A DNA stretch of 64,000 nucleotides, taken from NCBI RefSeq assembly GCF_004345245.1, contig NZ_SLUQ01000003.1, positions 310,001 to 374,000 of the forward strand, written 5' to 3'. A program made the translations under genes and the position numbers. Positions 9,729-18,941 of the stretch are shown piece after piece. The notes beneath the pieces are model-generated. The model was not told the origin of the DNA, made no database searches, and worked only from the letters and a program-made list of their open reading frames with translations. The DNA comes from Rhizobium sp. BK251. GTDB lineage: Bacteria; Pseudomonadota; Alphaproteobacteria; Rhizobiales; Rhizobiaceae. The first letter of the stretch is position 1, and each line of letters starts with the position of its first letter.

Positions 9729-10626
9729 GGCGAAGAACCTTGCAGAAAGTACGGATGCGATCCTGATAACCGGGCCAACGGCAAGCGGCAAGTCCGCACT
9801 CGCCGTGAGGCTGGCGAAGGAGACCGGCGGCGTGGTGGTCAATGCCGATAGCATGCAGGTCTACGACACGCTGCGTGTGTTGACGGCACGGCCATCCGAG
9901 CAGGAAATGCACGGCATTCCTCATCATCTCTACGGTCATGTGCCGGCCTCCCAGCTTTACTCGACCGGAGCGTGGCTCCGCGACGTTTCGGCGCTGATGG
10001 AGCGGCTGCGAGCCGAAGGGCGGATTCCCGTTTTCGTCGGGGGAACAGGGCTTTATTTCACGGCGCTGACAGGCGGACTTTCGGATATGCCCGCGATTCC
10101 CGCCGATGTCCGGGCAAGGCTTCGCCGGCGGCTGGAGGAGGAAGGACCGGCGCGGTTGCACGCGGAGCTCGGCGAGCGCGATCCGGCGGTGGCGACCGTC
10201 CTCCGTCCGCAGGACGGCCAGCGGATCCTGCGCGCCCTCGAGGTGATCGAGGCGACCGGCCAATCCATCGCGAGCTTCCAGGGCAGGGCAGGCCCAGTGA
10301 TCGTTGATCCGGAGCGCGCACGCAAGATCGTCGTCCTGCCGGACCGTACCGTGCTTCACGACCGCATCAACCGGCGCTTCGAGCAGATGCTGGACCACGG
10401 CGCGGAGGAAGAGGTGAAGGCGTTGCTCGAGCTGCGCCTTTCGCCCGAGATGCCCGTCATGAAGGCGATCGGCGTTTCGCAGATCGCGGCCATGCTCGAT
10501 GGCCGGATGGCTCGAGAAGAGGTGGTCGAGAACGGTGCTGCGGCGACCCGGCAGTATGCCAAGCGCCAGATGACGTGGTTCCGCAACCAGATGGACGAAA
10601 GCTGGGAGAGGTACGCGGCAATCTAG
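9727..10626 (+). CDS. miaA: tRNA dimethylallyltransferase
   Basis: This 299-aa enzyme transfers dimethylallyl from DMAPP to A37 of tRNAs that read UNN codons. Visible motifs are the P-loop GPTASGKS (16-23), [10 protein letters not shown], the [10 protein letters not shown] motif near 105 and the C-terminal [16 protein letters not shown] signature. The ATG at 9727 lies in CCATGG, so the first bases overlap the serB start on the other strand; only a weak GAGAG lies upstream. An alternative extension into serB would add 28 residues unlike the family. It converges with the HerA-like gene. Confidence 0.95.
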   Translation: MAKNLAESTDAILITGPTASGKSALAVRLAKETGGVVVNADSMQVYDTLRVLTARPSEQEMHGIPHHLYGHVPASQLYSTGAWLRDVSALMERLRAEGRIPVFVGGTGLYFTALTGGLSDMPAIPADVRARLRRRLEEEGPARLHAELGERDPAVATVLRPQDGQRILRALEVIEATGQSIASFQGRAGPVIVDPERARKIVVLPDRTVLHDRINRRFEQMLDHGAEEEVKALLELRLSPEMPVMKAIGVSQIAAMLDGRMAREEVVENGAAATRQYAKRQMTWFRNQMDESWERYAAI

Positions 10627-10732
10627 GGGGTAGCCGTCCTGCGTGGATTGACCTCCTCGCCATGCGCTCTAGCCACTTGGCCTCGTTGCCGATCCACTGG
10701 CTTATAGAAGCCCGTAGCACCGATGCGCGGCA

Positions 10733-12799
10733 TCAATCCTTGTTATAAAGGCTGCTCAGCGGCTTCTTCAGGATGCTTTCCCTGAGAGACATGCCCGGTT
10801 CGCGGCGCGTTGGCGGAGTCGGCGCAGGGGCCGGCTGCGGGGCCGTGGGTGTGCGGTGAAACGATCGGTCATCGCCATAGAGCTCGCGCCGCACCGACTC
10901 GAAGCGGTCGTCGGTGCTGTTCCGAGGCGCGTGAGACAGCGGTGCAGGCGTGGCCGCAGCGCCGGGCAGCATCTCCGGTCGGTAAGGCTCTACCGAAGGC
11001 TGGGTCGGGGCATGATGGGGTACGTGGGCTTCCTCGCGCATTGTGGCGGGGTGCGCCTCATCGATCTCGTCAAGGATGCCCGGGCGGGTGTTGTGTGATG
11101 CACTGAGGTAGCTCTGCTGGAACGACGAGATGTCGGGACCGCTGACGGAGCGCATGCGCGTGACGATGGTGCGCAGGTCGACGGTATCGGGATCTTCCTC
11201 GGATGTACGCACCGTCACGCCATTCGCCTTTGGCAGGCGGTTCTGCTCGACACGAGAGAAGCGCATACGCATCGGCACCATGATTGCCTCACCGAAGGCG
11301 ATCGCCTCGCCGTTGCCGATCGACGAGAGGAAGCTCGTCGTGGAAATCGAGGAGTTCGGGATCGCCGAGCGGATGATATCCTGGTCGCGGTCGTTGGCGA
11401 GACGCATGGCGAACAGTGTCGAGCACTGCGACAGGATCGTCTGATCGAGTTCACCCGGCCGCTGCGTGATGATGCCCAGCGAAACGCCGTATTTGCGCCC
11501 TTCCTTGGCGATGCGGGCGATCGCCTGGCGCGTCGGCAGGAAGCCGAGGGTCGTATCGGACGGGATATAGCGGTGGGCTTCCTCGCAAACGACAAGCATA
11601 TGGATGGCGCCTTCGCTCCACAGGCCGATCTCGAAGGCCATCCGGCAAAGCACCGATGCGACTGAGTTGACGACTTCCGAGGGAATGCCGGCGAGCTGGA
11701 AGGTACAGATGGGCCGGTCGTCGCCAGGTATTCGGAAGATCTGCGCGACTGTCTCCATGATCGTGTCGCTGATCGTGTTGTTGGAGAACATGAAATGGTA
11801 GCGCGGGTCGTTGATCGCTGCGACGATGCGCATCTTCAGCGAGCGGAGGACTGGCTTTTCTCCACGCCCTTCAAGGCGTCCGATGCGCTCGTCGATCAGC
11901 GCCAGAAGATCTGCCATGCGATAAGGCACCGGGGTATCGGCCGTTACCGAGCTCTTTTCCGCCTGCCGGCGCACCAACGGCGCGTCGGTGCCGCGGAAGG
12001 CGCGCTTGGCCTCGGGCAGGAGATCGCGAAGCATGTCGAGTTCGTCGGGCACCGGGGGGCGACCACGGAAGATCACTTCGGCGAACTCCTCGAGGCGCAT
12101 CAGCCAGAAAGGCAGGTCGAGCGTTTCGGTATCGATGACCACCGCATGATCGGGAAACGCGGCGGCAAATTCGTTGTGCGGATCGAGGATGAGAACCCTG
12201 AGCTTCGGATCCGCTTCGATGGCCTTGTGCAGGAGAAGCGAGACGGCTGTCGACTTGCCGACGCCGGTCGAGCCAACGACCGCGAAATGCTTCGAAAGCA
12301 TCGAGGGGATATGGATCGCGGCGTCGATGGTGTCGTCCTGGGTGAGGCGGCCGATAACGCACGTGCTGCCCTTGCCGGCATCGTAGATGCGCATAAGGTC
12401 GGACGAGCGGATGCGGTGAGCGATCGCGCCGAGATGAGGATAGCGCGAAATGCCGGTCGAGAACTCCTCGCGGCCATCGGGGTGAACGCGCACCTCGCCG
12501 AGAAGCTCGGTCTCGATACGGAAATAGTTGTCCTGGCCTTCGCTCCAGGCGTGGCTCCCGGTATTCATGGAGTAGACTAGGGCGACGACGCGGTTGGAGC
12601 CGACGCTGATTGAAATAAGGCGCCCCACCGACCAGAGCTCGGTAAGGTCGGTACCGCCCGATTCTGCCGTGGCGGCAATCGTTGCCTGCGAGCCGCTACA
12701 CGCGACCACGCGGCCGAGAAAGCGGTTCCCGGGCGCCAGGCTATCACGACGATCCTGTTCGCCGGCCTTACTCGACGTCTGCAAGTCGTTGTTTCGCAA
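10733..12799 (-). CDS. HerA-like hexameric ATPase (DUF87 family)
   Basis: This 688-aa protein has the HerA/FtsK-type arrangement: an N-terminal beta-barrel (HAS-barrel, about 20-115), a Walker A motif GSTGVGKST (176-184), a Walker B VVCEEAHRY near 410, a sensor-like TQRPGELD motif near 455, and a low-complexity Pro-rich C-terminal tail (about 575-670). HerA proteins are DNA translocases that act with a NurA nuclease in archaea and in some bacterial defence systems; no NurA is beside this one. The start is TTG at 12799 with GGGAG 7 nt upstream and no in-frame alternative upstream. Substrate and role are unknown. Confidence 0.85.
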   Translation of the reverse strand: MRNNDLQTSSKAGEQDRRDSLAPGNRFLGRVVACSGSQATIAATAESGGTDLTELWSVGRLISISVGSNRVVALVYSMNTGSHAWSEGQDNYFRIETELLGEVRVHPDGREEFSTGISRYPHLGAIAHRIRSSDLMRIYDAGKGSTCVIGRLTQDDTIDAAIHIPSMLSKHFAVVGSTGVGKSTAVSLLLHKAIEADPKLRVLILDPHNEFAAAFPDHAVVIDTETLDLPFWLMRLEEFAEVIFRGRPPVPDELDMLRDLLPEAKRAFRGTDAPLVRRQAEKSSVTADTPVPYRMADLLALIDERIGRLEGRGEKPVLRSLKMRIVAAINDPRYHFMFSNNTISDTIMETVAQIFRIPGDDRPICTFQLAGIPSEVVNSVASVLCRMAFEIGLWSEGAIHMLVVCEEAHRYIPSDTTLGFLPTRQAIARIAKEGRKYGVSLGIITQRPGELDQTILSQCSTLFAMRLANDRDQDIIRSAIPNSSISTTSFLSSIGNGEAIAFGEAIMVPMRMRFSRVEQNRLPKANGVTVRTSEEDPDTVDLRTIVTRMRSVSGPDISSFQQSYLSASHNTRPGILDEIDEAHPATMREEAHVPHHAPTQPSVEPYRPEMLPGAAATPAPLSHAPRNSTDDRFESVRRELYGDDRSFHRTPTAPQPAPAPTPPTRREPGMSLRESILKKPLSSLYNKD

Positions 12800-12932
12800 A
12801 GGGCTACTCCCTGCTCCTTGTGTGAGGATAGGAATGATCGATTAATAAACCCCTTCCGCTACGACACATACTAATGACCCACAAAACGTGCACGAGTTCA
12901 GCGAGTTGTCGGCGGTGGCGTTTTTTTATTGC

Positions 12933-12968
12933 TTGACGCGTTGACGCTACGAAATTTTCTGTCTATCA
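12933..12968 (+). promoter_or_regulatory. Candidate ilvIH promoter region
   Basis: Two TTGACG hexamers (12933-12938 and 12941-12946) lie upstream of the ilv leader. The second is 16 bp from CTATCA (12963-12968), a weak -10. Transcription would then start almost at the leader-peptide ATG, so the leader may be read from a very short 5' end. Confidence 0.35.
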
Positions 12969-12977
12969 ATTCCGCCC

Positions 12978-13034
12978 ATGAAAAACTCGATCGTTCTTAT
13001 CGTGGTGGGAAAGCGCATGGGCAGGATGGTGTAA
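12978..13034 (+). CDS. ilvL: ilv leader peptide (attenuation), 18 aa
   Basis: A short frame encodes MKNSIVLIVVGKRMGRMV. Residues 5-10 are I-V-L-I-V-V, the branched-chain amino acids whose synthesis the downstream genes start. It is followed by competing hairpins and a terminator, the arrangement of a ribosome-mediated attenuator. No clear ribosome-binding site is seen, which fits a near-leaderless start. Codon content and position make the assignment strong, although expression is inferred. Confidence 0.85.
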   Translation: MKNSIVLIVVGKRMGRMV

Positions 13035-13061
13035 CCATCCGGCGACAGCCACCCCATGCGC
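13013..13061 (+). promoter_or_regulatory. ilv attenuator: nested leader stems
   Basis: GCGCATGGG (13013-13021) pairs exactly with CCCATGCGC (13053-13061). Inside lies GGATGGT/ACCATCC (13024-13030 with 13034-13040). The first arm lies within the last codons of the leader peptide, so ribosome position would control which stems form. AGCC (13047-13050) can also pair with GGCT (13071-13074) in the terminator stem and is a possible antiterminator contact. Confidence 0.65.
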
Positions 13062-13069
13062 TAGACAAC

Positions 13070-13093
13070 AGGCTCCAAACGGGGCCTTTTTTT
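13070..13093 (+). terminator. Attenuator terminator before ilvI
   Basis: AGGCTCC (13070-13076) pairs with GGGGCCT (13081-13087) with one T-G wobble around an AAAC loop, followed by a run of seven T (13087-13093). It lies between the leader peptide and ilvI, where a conditional terminator is expected. Confidence 0.85.
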
Positions 13094-13149
13094 ATGCCCG
13101 ATAGGGCTTACTCACTTCCCGGAAATCAAGAGCTATACGGAACCAAGGC

Positions 13150-14928
13150 ATGACGGGCACAGAGAACAAGATGACAGGCGCGGAGATCGTTCTCCAGGCA
13201 CTGAAGGACAACGGCGTAGAGCACATCTTCGGCTATCCCGGCGGAGCGGTGCTGCCGATCTACGACGAGATCTTCCAACAGGAAGAGATCAAGCACATTC
13301 TCGTGCGCCACGAGCAGGGCGCAGGCCATGCCGCCGAGGGTTATGCACGGTCGACGGGGAAGGTCGGCGTGATGCTGGTAACCTCCGGTCCCGGCGCCAC
13401 GAACGCGGTCACGCCGTTGCAGGATGCGCTGATGGATTCCGTCCCGCTTGTCTGCATCACGGGTCAGGTTCCAACGAGCCTGATCGGCTCCGACGCTTTC
13501 CAGGAATGCGATACGGTCGGCATCACGCGGCCATGCACCAAGCACAACTGGCTGGTCAAGGACGTGAACGACCTGGCACGCGTCATCCATGAGGCTTTCC
13601 GCATTGCGCAGTCCGGCCGTCCGGGTCCGGTCGTGGTCGACATTCCGAAGGATGTCCAGTTCGCGACGGGCACCTACACGGCGCCGGAAAGCCATGCGGT
13701 CCAGAAGAGCTACCAGCCGAAGATCCAGGGCGACATCAACCAGATCCATGCAGCGATCGAACTGATGGCCACTGCGAAACGGCCGATCATCTACAGCGGC
13801 GGCGGCGTCGTCAATTCCGGGCCGGAGGCGTCAAATCTGCTGCGCGAGCTCGTCGAGCTCACCAACTTTCCCATCACCTCGACGCTGATGGGCCTCGGTG
13901 CTTATCCTGCATCGGGCAAGAACTGGCTGAAGATGCTGGGCATGCACGGCTCCTACGAAGCCAACATGGCGATGCATGACTGTGACGTCATGATCTGTAT
14001 CGGCGCGCGCTTCGACGACCGCATCACCGGGCGCCTGAACGCCTTTTCGCCCAACTCCAAGAAGATCCACATCGACATCGATCCGTCGTCGATCAACAAG
14101 AACGTCCATGTCGACATCGGAATCCGAGGCGACGTCGGCAATGTTCTGGAAGACATGGTTCGCCTGTGGCGCGCGTTACCGAAGAAGCCGGAGAAGGGCC
14201 AGCTTGCCGAATGGTGGGCGAACATCGAGCGCTGGCGGGCACGCAACTCCTTCGCCTACACGAAGAGCAAGGACGTCATCATGCCGCAATATGCGCTTGA
14301 GCGTCTCTATGAACTTACGAAGGACCGCGACACCTACATCACGACGGAAGTCGGCCAGCACCAGATGTGGGCTGCGCAGTTCTACGGCTTCGAGCAGCCG
14401 AACCGTTGGATGACTTCGGGCGGCCTCGGCACGATGGGCTACGGCCTGCCGGCTGCGCTCGGCGTTCAGATCGCGCACCCGGAGAGCCTCGTCATCGACA
14501 TCGCCGGCGATGCCTCCATCCAGATGTGCATCCAGGAAATGTCGTCGGCGATCCAGCACGATGCGCCGATCAAGATCTTCATCATGAACAACCAGTACAT
14601 GGGCATGGTTCGCCAATGGCAGCAGTTGCTGCATGGCAACCGACTCTCCCATTCCTATACGGAAGCCATGCCGGACTTCGTCAAGCTGGCCGAAGCCTAT
14701 GGTGCGGTCGGCCTGCGTTGCGAAAAGCCAGACGAGCTTGATGGCGCCATTCAGGAAATGATCGACGTCAAGAAGCCGGTCATCTTCGACTGCCGCGTCG
14801 CCAACCTCGCCAACTGCTTCCCGATGATTCCTTCGGGCAAGGCACACAACGAAATGCTGCTGCCCGACGAGGCAACCGACGAAGCCGTCGCGAATGCCAT
14901 CGACGCCAAGGGCCGCCAGCTGGTCTGA
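13150..14928 (+). CDS. ilvI: Acetolactate synthase, large (catalytic) subunit
   Basis: This 592-aa thiamine-diphosphate enzyme (AHAS; also called IlvB) condenses pyruvate with pyruvate or 2-ketobutyrate, the first common step of valine, leucine and isoleucine synthesis. The catalytic Glu (E55) is in RHEQGAGHAAEGYAR, the substrate and FAD region follows, and the ThDP-binding motif GDASIQMC...IMNNQY is near 455-485. It is 56 bp after the attenuator T-run and 16 bp before ilvH, so one regulated transcript is likely. Confidence 0.97.
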   Translation: MTGTENKMTGAEIVLQALKDNGVEHIFGYPGGAVLPIYDEIFQQEEIKHILVRHEQGAGHAAEGYARSTGKVGVMLVTSGPGATNAVTPLQDALMDSVPLVCITGQVPTSLIGSDAFQECDTVGITRPCTKHNWLVKDVNDLARVIHEAFRIAQSGRPGPVVVDIPKDVQFATGTYTAPESHAVQKSYQPKIQGDINQIHAAIELMATAKRPIIYSGGGVVNSGPEASNLLRELVELTNFPITSTLMGLGAYPASGKNWLKMLGMHGSYEANMAMHDCDVMICIGARFDDRITGRLNAFSPNSKKIHIDIDPSSINKNVHVDIGIRGDVGNVLEDMVRLWRALPKKPEKGQLAEWWANIERWRARNSFAYTKSKDVIMPQYALERLYELTKDRDTYITTEVGQHQMWAAQFYGFEQPNRWMTSGGLGTMGYGLPAALGVQIAHPESLVIDIAGDASIQMCIQEMSSAIQHDAPIKIFIMNNQYMGMVRQWQQLLHGNRLSHSYTEAMPDFVKLAEAYGAVGLRCEKPDELDGAIQEMIDVKKPVIFDCRVANLANCFPMIPSGKAHNEMLLPDEATDEAVANAIDAKGRQLV

Positions 14929-14944
14929 TCAGGAGAGAATGACA

Positions 14945-15517
14945 ATGAACGCACATCTTCAGCCGACCGGTTCGGCCTATTTCATCTCTCCCGAGACGGC
15001 CGCCGTCGAGAGCCATACGCTCTCGATCCTGGTCGACAACGAGCCGGGTGTGCTCGCTCGCGTCATCGGGCTGTTCTCCGGCCGCGGCTATAACATCGAA
15101 AGCCTGACGGTTTCCGAGACGGAACACCAGGCTCATCTTTCGCGCATAACCATCGTGACGCGCGGCACGCCTCAGGTGCTTGAGCAGATCAAGGCGCAAC
15201 TCGAGCGCATCGTTCCGGTCCACCGCGTCGTCGATCTGACGGTGCGCGCCCGCGAACTCGGCCAGGAGCGGCCGATCGAGCGGGAAGTGGCGCTGGTGAA
15301 GCTTACCGGGGGCGGAGAGACACGAGCCGAGATGCTTCGCCTCGCGGATGCCTTCCACGCCAAGGTGGTGGATGCGACTGTCGAGCACTTCATTTTCGAG
15401 ATCACCGGCAAGTCGTCAAAGATCGACCAGTTCGTGGCAATCATGAAGCCGCTTGGGCTCGCCGAGGTCTGCCGCACCGGCATAGCCGCGATGAACCGCG
15501 GACCCCAGGGGATGTAA
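14945..15517 (+). CDS. ilvH: Acetolactate synthase, small (regulatory) subunit
   Basis: This 190-aa subunit carries an N-terminal ACT domain (HTLSILVDNEPGVLARVIGL and onward, about 24-100) and the conserved C-terminal domain. It binds valine and stimulates the large subunit, giving feedback control. The ATG at 14945 is 7 nt after AGGAGAG; an ATG two codons earlier is only 1 nt from that site. It forms an operon with ilvI. Confidence 0.96.
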   Translation: MNAHLQPTGSAYFISPETAAVESHTLSILVDNEPGVLARVIGLFSGRGYNIESLTVSETEHQAHLSRITIVTRGTPQVLEQIKAQLERIVPVHRVVDLTVRARELGQERPIEREVALVKLTGGGETRAEMLRLADAFHAKVVDATVEHFIFEITGKSSKIDQFVAIMKPLGLAEVCRTGIAAMNRGPQGM

Positions 15518-15551
15518 GGCTGTTCTGCGGCCAAGGCCGCTCGAGATCGGA

Positions 15552-15587
15552 AGCCGCTAGAGATCAGATCATCTCGAGCGGCTTTTT
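15552..15587 (+). terminator. Terminator after ilvH with alternative upstream arm
   Basis: AGCCGCT-A-GAGAT (15552-15564) pairs with ATCTC-G-AGCGGCT (15571-15583), one mismatch, 6-nt loop, then five T. A third related arm GCCGCTCGAGAT (15536-15547) can pair exactly with 15571-15582 instead. The right arm lies in the last codons of the convergent aldo/keto reductase. Confidence 0.75.
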
Positions 15588-16409
15588 GTTGTCAGGCGGC
15601 GGGAAGGCCGCGTCAAGCGCCTTCCAATCCTCCTCGGTGATATCCAGCGAGACGCAATCGCGGTTCTCGGCGACTCTCTGCGCGCTGGCGCTCTTCGGAA
15701 TTGCGATGACGCCCGTGCGTTCGAGCAGGAATGCGAGCGCTACCTGGGCGGGCGTCGCCTGATAAGCCTTGGCGATCCTGACGACCTCCGGATGGTGCAG
15801 CAACCGCCCTTGCTCGATCGGGGAATAGGCCATCACCGGGATGTTTCGCTCCTGGCACCAGGGCAGCAGGTCGAATTCGATGCCGCGGCGGCCGAGATTG
15901 TAGAGCACCTGGTTCGCGGCAACATTCTTGCCGCCGGGGACCGCCAGCAGTTCCTCCATGTCGTCAACGTCGAAGTTGGACACACCCCAGGCGCCGATCA
16001 TGCCTGAGAGCTGCAGGCTCTCCATCGCCTCCACGGTCTCGGCGAGTGGATGGTTGCCGCGCCAATGCAACAGGTAGAGATCGATGCGCTCGATCCTCAT
16101 TCGCTGCAGGCTGCGCTCGCAAGCCTCTATCGTGCCCTTGCGGCTGGCGTTCCAGGGATAGACCTTGCTGACGACGAAGACCTCGGCTCGCCGCCCGTCG
16201 ATCGCCTTGCCGACGAGCTTTTCGGAACGGCCGTCGGCATACATCTCTGCCGTGTCGATGACGGTCATACCACGGTCTATCCCGGCCTGGAGGCTCGCGA
16301 TCTCGTCCTTCGCTCGGGCGGCAATCTCGCCCATGTTCCATGTACCCTGTCCGAGGGCTGGAACGCTATTGCCTGCGGGAAGCGTAACGGTGGGGATAGA
16401 ATCCAGCAT
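15564..16409 (-). CDS. Aldo/keto reductase
   Basis: This 281-aa NAD(P)H-dependent TIM-barrel oxidoreductase shows the family tetrad: D and Y in [10 protein letters not shown] in FVVSKVYPW, and H in YLLHWRG. The C-terminal cofactor motif [15 protein letters not shown] is also present. The ATG at 16409 follows AGGAGC by about 6 nt; the frame is open further upstream but that sequence is not family-like. It is closest in appearance to the DkgA/YeaE-like group. The substrate cannot be told from sequence. Confidence 0.9.
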   Translation of the reverse strand: MLDSIPTVTLPAGNSVPALGQGTWNMGEIAARAKDEIASLQAGIDRGMTVIDTAEMYADGRSEKLVGKAIDGRRAEVFVVSKVYPWNASRKGTIEACERSLQRMRIERIDLYLLHWRGNHPLAETVEAMESLQLSGMIGAWGVSNFDVDDMEELLAVPGGKNVAANQVLYNLGRRGIEFDLLPWCQERNIPVMAYSPIEQGRLLHHPEVVRIAKAYQATPAQVALAFLLERTGVIAIPKSASAQRVAENRDCVSLDITEEDWKALDAAFPPPDNKKPLEMI

Positions 16410-16667
16410 TTGGTGCTCCTGCGCCTGGTCGCCTGCAGTGAATGTCGAAGGATTATAGGCTATCCGGTTCCGCCGGGAGCGGCGGTGCCGACAGGCTACC
16501 ATCATTTCATCCGAATGATGAGTTGCATCGCGAATGCGGCGGTCTTCGTCCTTCCTGTCACCATGACAATACCTTGGTGGATTTCCGGGCGGCACGCCGC
16601 TATACCGCGGAAAGAAGCGCCGGCCGCTCTATGGCCCGCGGCGTCGGGGCGGTTCAATGGAGGCTGC

Positions 16668-17261
16668 ATGCCGTTCGACACCTTTCTGGCTCTCATCCTT
16701 TTCGCCTTCACGACGTCGATCACCCCAGGCCCGAACAATATGATGCTCTTTGCATCCGGCGTGAACTTCGGCTTCCGCCGAACCATCCCGCATATGCTCG
16801 GCATCGGCGTCGGCTTCCTTTCGCTGCTGCTCGGCGTCGGCCTCGGCCTCGGTGCGCTCCTTCATGCGATGCCGACCGTCTACATTGCGCTGAAGTTTGC
16901 CGGCGGTGCCTATCTCGTCTGGATCGCCTGGAAGATCGCCTCGTCGCGGTCGCTTTCCGAAGGCAAGGCCGGCGCGGAGCCAATGACCTTTTTCGGAGCG
17001 GCGGCGTTCCAGTGGGTCAACCCGAAAGCGTGGGTGATGGCGGTCACAGCGATCGCGACCTATACCAACGCGGATTTGTATCTGTTGAGCGTTCTGCTGG
17101 TCAGCCTGGCATTCGCGATCGTGAACGTGCCGAGCGTGTCGACCTGGGCGGGTTTCGGCTCGGCGCTCCGGGACTGGCTGTCGGTGCCGGCGCGGCTGAA
17201 GTGGTTCAACATTACGATGGCCACGCTGCTGGTCTTAAGCCTGTGGCCGATGCTAAAATAG
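16668..17261 (+). CDS. LysE family translocator
   Basis: This 197-aa inner-membrane exporter has the LysE/RhtB N-terminus ([16 protein letters not shown], about 15-30) and about five to six hydrophobic helices. The conserved [11 protein letters not shown] motif lies near 115. Family members export amino acids or related small molecules; the substrate here is unknown. GGAGG lies 4-5 nt before the ATG at 16668. The gene is 23 bp upstream of the nitrile hydratase genes on the same strand, so co-transcription is likely and export of an amide-derived or amino-acid product is a possible link (inference). Confidence 0.88.
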   Translation: MPFDTFLALILFAFTTSITPGPNNMMLFASGVNFGFRRTIPHMLGIGVGFLSLLLGVGLGLGALLHAMPTVYIALKFAGGAYLVWIAWKIASSRSLSEGKAGAEPMTFFGAAAFQWVNPKAWVMAVTAIATYTNADLYLLSVLLVSLAFAIVNVPSVSTWAGFGSALRDWLSVPARLKWFNITMATLLVLSLWPMLK

Positions 17262-17284
17262 CTTTCCCTTGTGGAGGAGCAGCA

Positions 17285-17917
17285 ATGTCAGCGAACCATC
17301 ATCACGACGACGACCACCACCACGACAATCACTATTCCGACATGCAGGCTCGGGTGAGGGCGCTCGAGACATTGCTGACGGAGAAGGGGCTCATCGACCC
17401 GGCCGCGATCGATGTCATCGTGGAGACCTATGAAACCAAGATCGGTCCGCGCAACGGGGCCCATGTCGTCGCGAAGGCCTGGCGCGAGCCTGAATTCGCC
17501 GAGTGGCTGAAGCGGGATGCGACGGCGGCAATAGCGAGCCTTGGCTATACCGGGCGCCAGGGCGAGCACATGCGCGCGGTCTTCAACACACCGGAAACGC
17601 ACAATCTCGTCGTCTGTACACTCTGCTCCTGCTATCCTTGGTCCGTTCTCGGGTTGCCGCCGGTCTGGTACAAGGCGCCGGCCTATCGCTCGCGTGCCGT
17701 CATCGATCCGCGTGGCGTGCTCGCCGAGTTCGGCGTGGTGCTGGCGGAGGACAAGAATATCCGCGTATGGGATTCGACGGCCGAGCTTCGCTATCTCGTC
17801 ATCCCCGAACGGCCCGATGGCACCGAAGGCCTGAGCGAGGATGAACTCGCGGCGCTCGTGAGCCGCGACGCCATGATCGGAACCTCGATCGCGAAGCGTC
17901 CGGAGGAAGCGCAATGA
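17285..17917 (+). CDS. nthA: Nitrile hydratase alpha subunit, cobalt type, His-rich N-terminus
   Basis: This 210-aa subunit carries the metal centre that hydrates nitriles to amides. The claw motif is C111-T-L-C114-S-C116 followed by YPW; Thr at the second position and Tyr after the last Cys are the cobalt-type pattern (iron types have Ser and Thr). Residues 5-17 are mostly His and Asp, an unusual extension that could bind metal. GGAGGAG lies 5 nt before the ATG. The beta subunit overlaps its stop by 4 bp, and an activator-like gene follows, the usual Co-type alpha-beta-activator order. Confidence 0.95.
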   Translation: MSANHHHDDDHHHDNHYSDMQARVRALETLLTEKGLIDPAAIDVIVETYETKIGPRNGAHVVAKAWREPEFAEWLKRDATAAIASLGYTGRQGEHMRAVFNTPETHNLVVCTLCSCYPWSVLGLPPVWYKAPAYRSRAVIDPRGVLAEFGVVLAEDKNIRVWDSTAELRYLVIPERPDGTEGLSEDELAALVSRDAMIGTSIAKRPEEAQ

Positions 17918-18573
17918 ACGGGCCTCATGACCTTGGCGGGCAGATGGGCTTCGGCCCGGTCGCCCCAGAGAAAGACGAACCCTGCTTTCATGCGGAATGG
18001 GAAAAGCGCGTGCTCGGCATGACGCTTTCTTCCGGCGCCTTCGGTGCCTGGAGCATCGATGAGAGCCGCCACGCCCGCGAAAACATCCCGCCGGCGGACT
18101 ATCTGGCCGCCAGCTATTACGAGATATGGACGAGGGCGCTCGAGGTGCTGTTGAAGCGCCACGGCTTCGTGACGGACGAGGAAATAAATACGGGCCACAG
18201 GCAGGTTGAGGGTACGACGCCGAAACGCGTGCTGAAAGCCGAGATGGTGCCTTCCGTTCTTGCGGGCGGCGGCCCCTGCGACCGTCCGGTTGAGACCACA
18301 CCGCGCTTTGCGGCGGGTGATCGGGTGCGGACGAAGAATTTCAACCCCACCACCCATACCAGGCTGCCGCGTTATGCCCGGGCCAAGTCGGGCCGGGTGG
18401 AAGCAATCCAGGGCTCCTACGTCTTTCCCGACGACAACGCGCATCGCAAGGGCGAAAATCCTCAGTGGTTGTATACGGTCGTCTTCGACGGCAGCGAGAT
18501 CTGGGGCGAGGGCGCAGATCCCACCCTGACGGTCTCCATCGATGCATGGGAGAGCTACCTTGAACGCGCATGA
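17914..18573 (+). CDS. nthB: Nitrile hydratase beta subunit
   Basis: This 219-aa subunit begins [16 protein letters not shown], the standard NHase beta N-terminus, and ends with the SH3-like barrel segment ([12 protein letters not shown] ... [15 protein letters not shown]). It completes the active-site channel with the alpha subunit. It overlaps nthA by 4 bp (ATGA), so translation is coupled. No amidase gene is adjacent, so the next step would need an enzyme encoded elsewhere. Confidence 0.95.
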   Translation: MNGPHDLGGQMGFGPVAPEKDEPCFHAEWEKRVLGMTLSSGAFGAWSIDESRHARENIPPADYLAASYYEIWTRALEVLLKRHGFVTDEEINTGHRQVEGTTPKRVLKAEMVPSVLAGGGPCDRPVETTPRFAAGDRVRTKNFNPTTHTRLPRYARAKSGRVEAIQGSYVFPDDNAHRKGENPQWLYTVVFDGSEIWGEGADPTLTVSIDAWESYLERA

Positions 18574-18931
18574 AACGCCGTGTTCGGTCACGGATTCACC
18601 GGAACTGCCGAGGGCGGACGACGGTGCTCCGGTCTTTCCGGAGCCCTGGGCGGCGGAAGCCTTCGCCCTGACTGTGCACCTGCACGAGAAGCGGGTCTTT
18701 ACCTGGGGCGAATGGGCCACCAGCCTTTCGGCTGAAATCCATAAGCCGGGCCGGGCGGCCGATGGCAGTGATTACTTCGATTGCTGGGTCGCGGCCCTCT
18801 GCGACCTTCTTGTTGCCAACGGCATTGCGGAAGCCGAGGACATCACAAGCCTTCAGGAAAGCTGGCAGCGGGCGGCGGAGGCGACGCCGCACGGCAAAGC
18901 CATACTGCTTGAGAACGACCCGCAACGATGA
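18560..18931 (+). CDS. Nitrile hydratase accessory (activator/cobalt-insertion) protein
   Basis: This protein of about 123 aa matches the small NHase beta-N-terminal-like activators (P14K/NhlE type) that deliver cobalt-loaded alpha subunit to the enzyme. The core VFPEPWAAEAFALTVHLHEK and DYFDCWVAALCDLLVANGI are typical. The likely start is TTG at 18560, inside the end of nthB, with GGGAGAG 5 nt upstream; an in-frame ATG at 18542 has no ribosome-binding site. It is translationally coupled to nthB. Confidence 0.85.
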   Translation: MNAHETPCSVTDSPELPRADDGAPVFPEPWAAEAFALTVHLHEKRVFTWGEWATSLSAEIHKPGRAADGSDYFDCWVAALCDLLVANGIAEAEDITSLQESWQRAAEATPHGKAILLENDPQR

Positions 18932-18941
18932 TGCCACTGCC

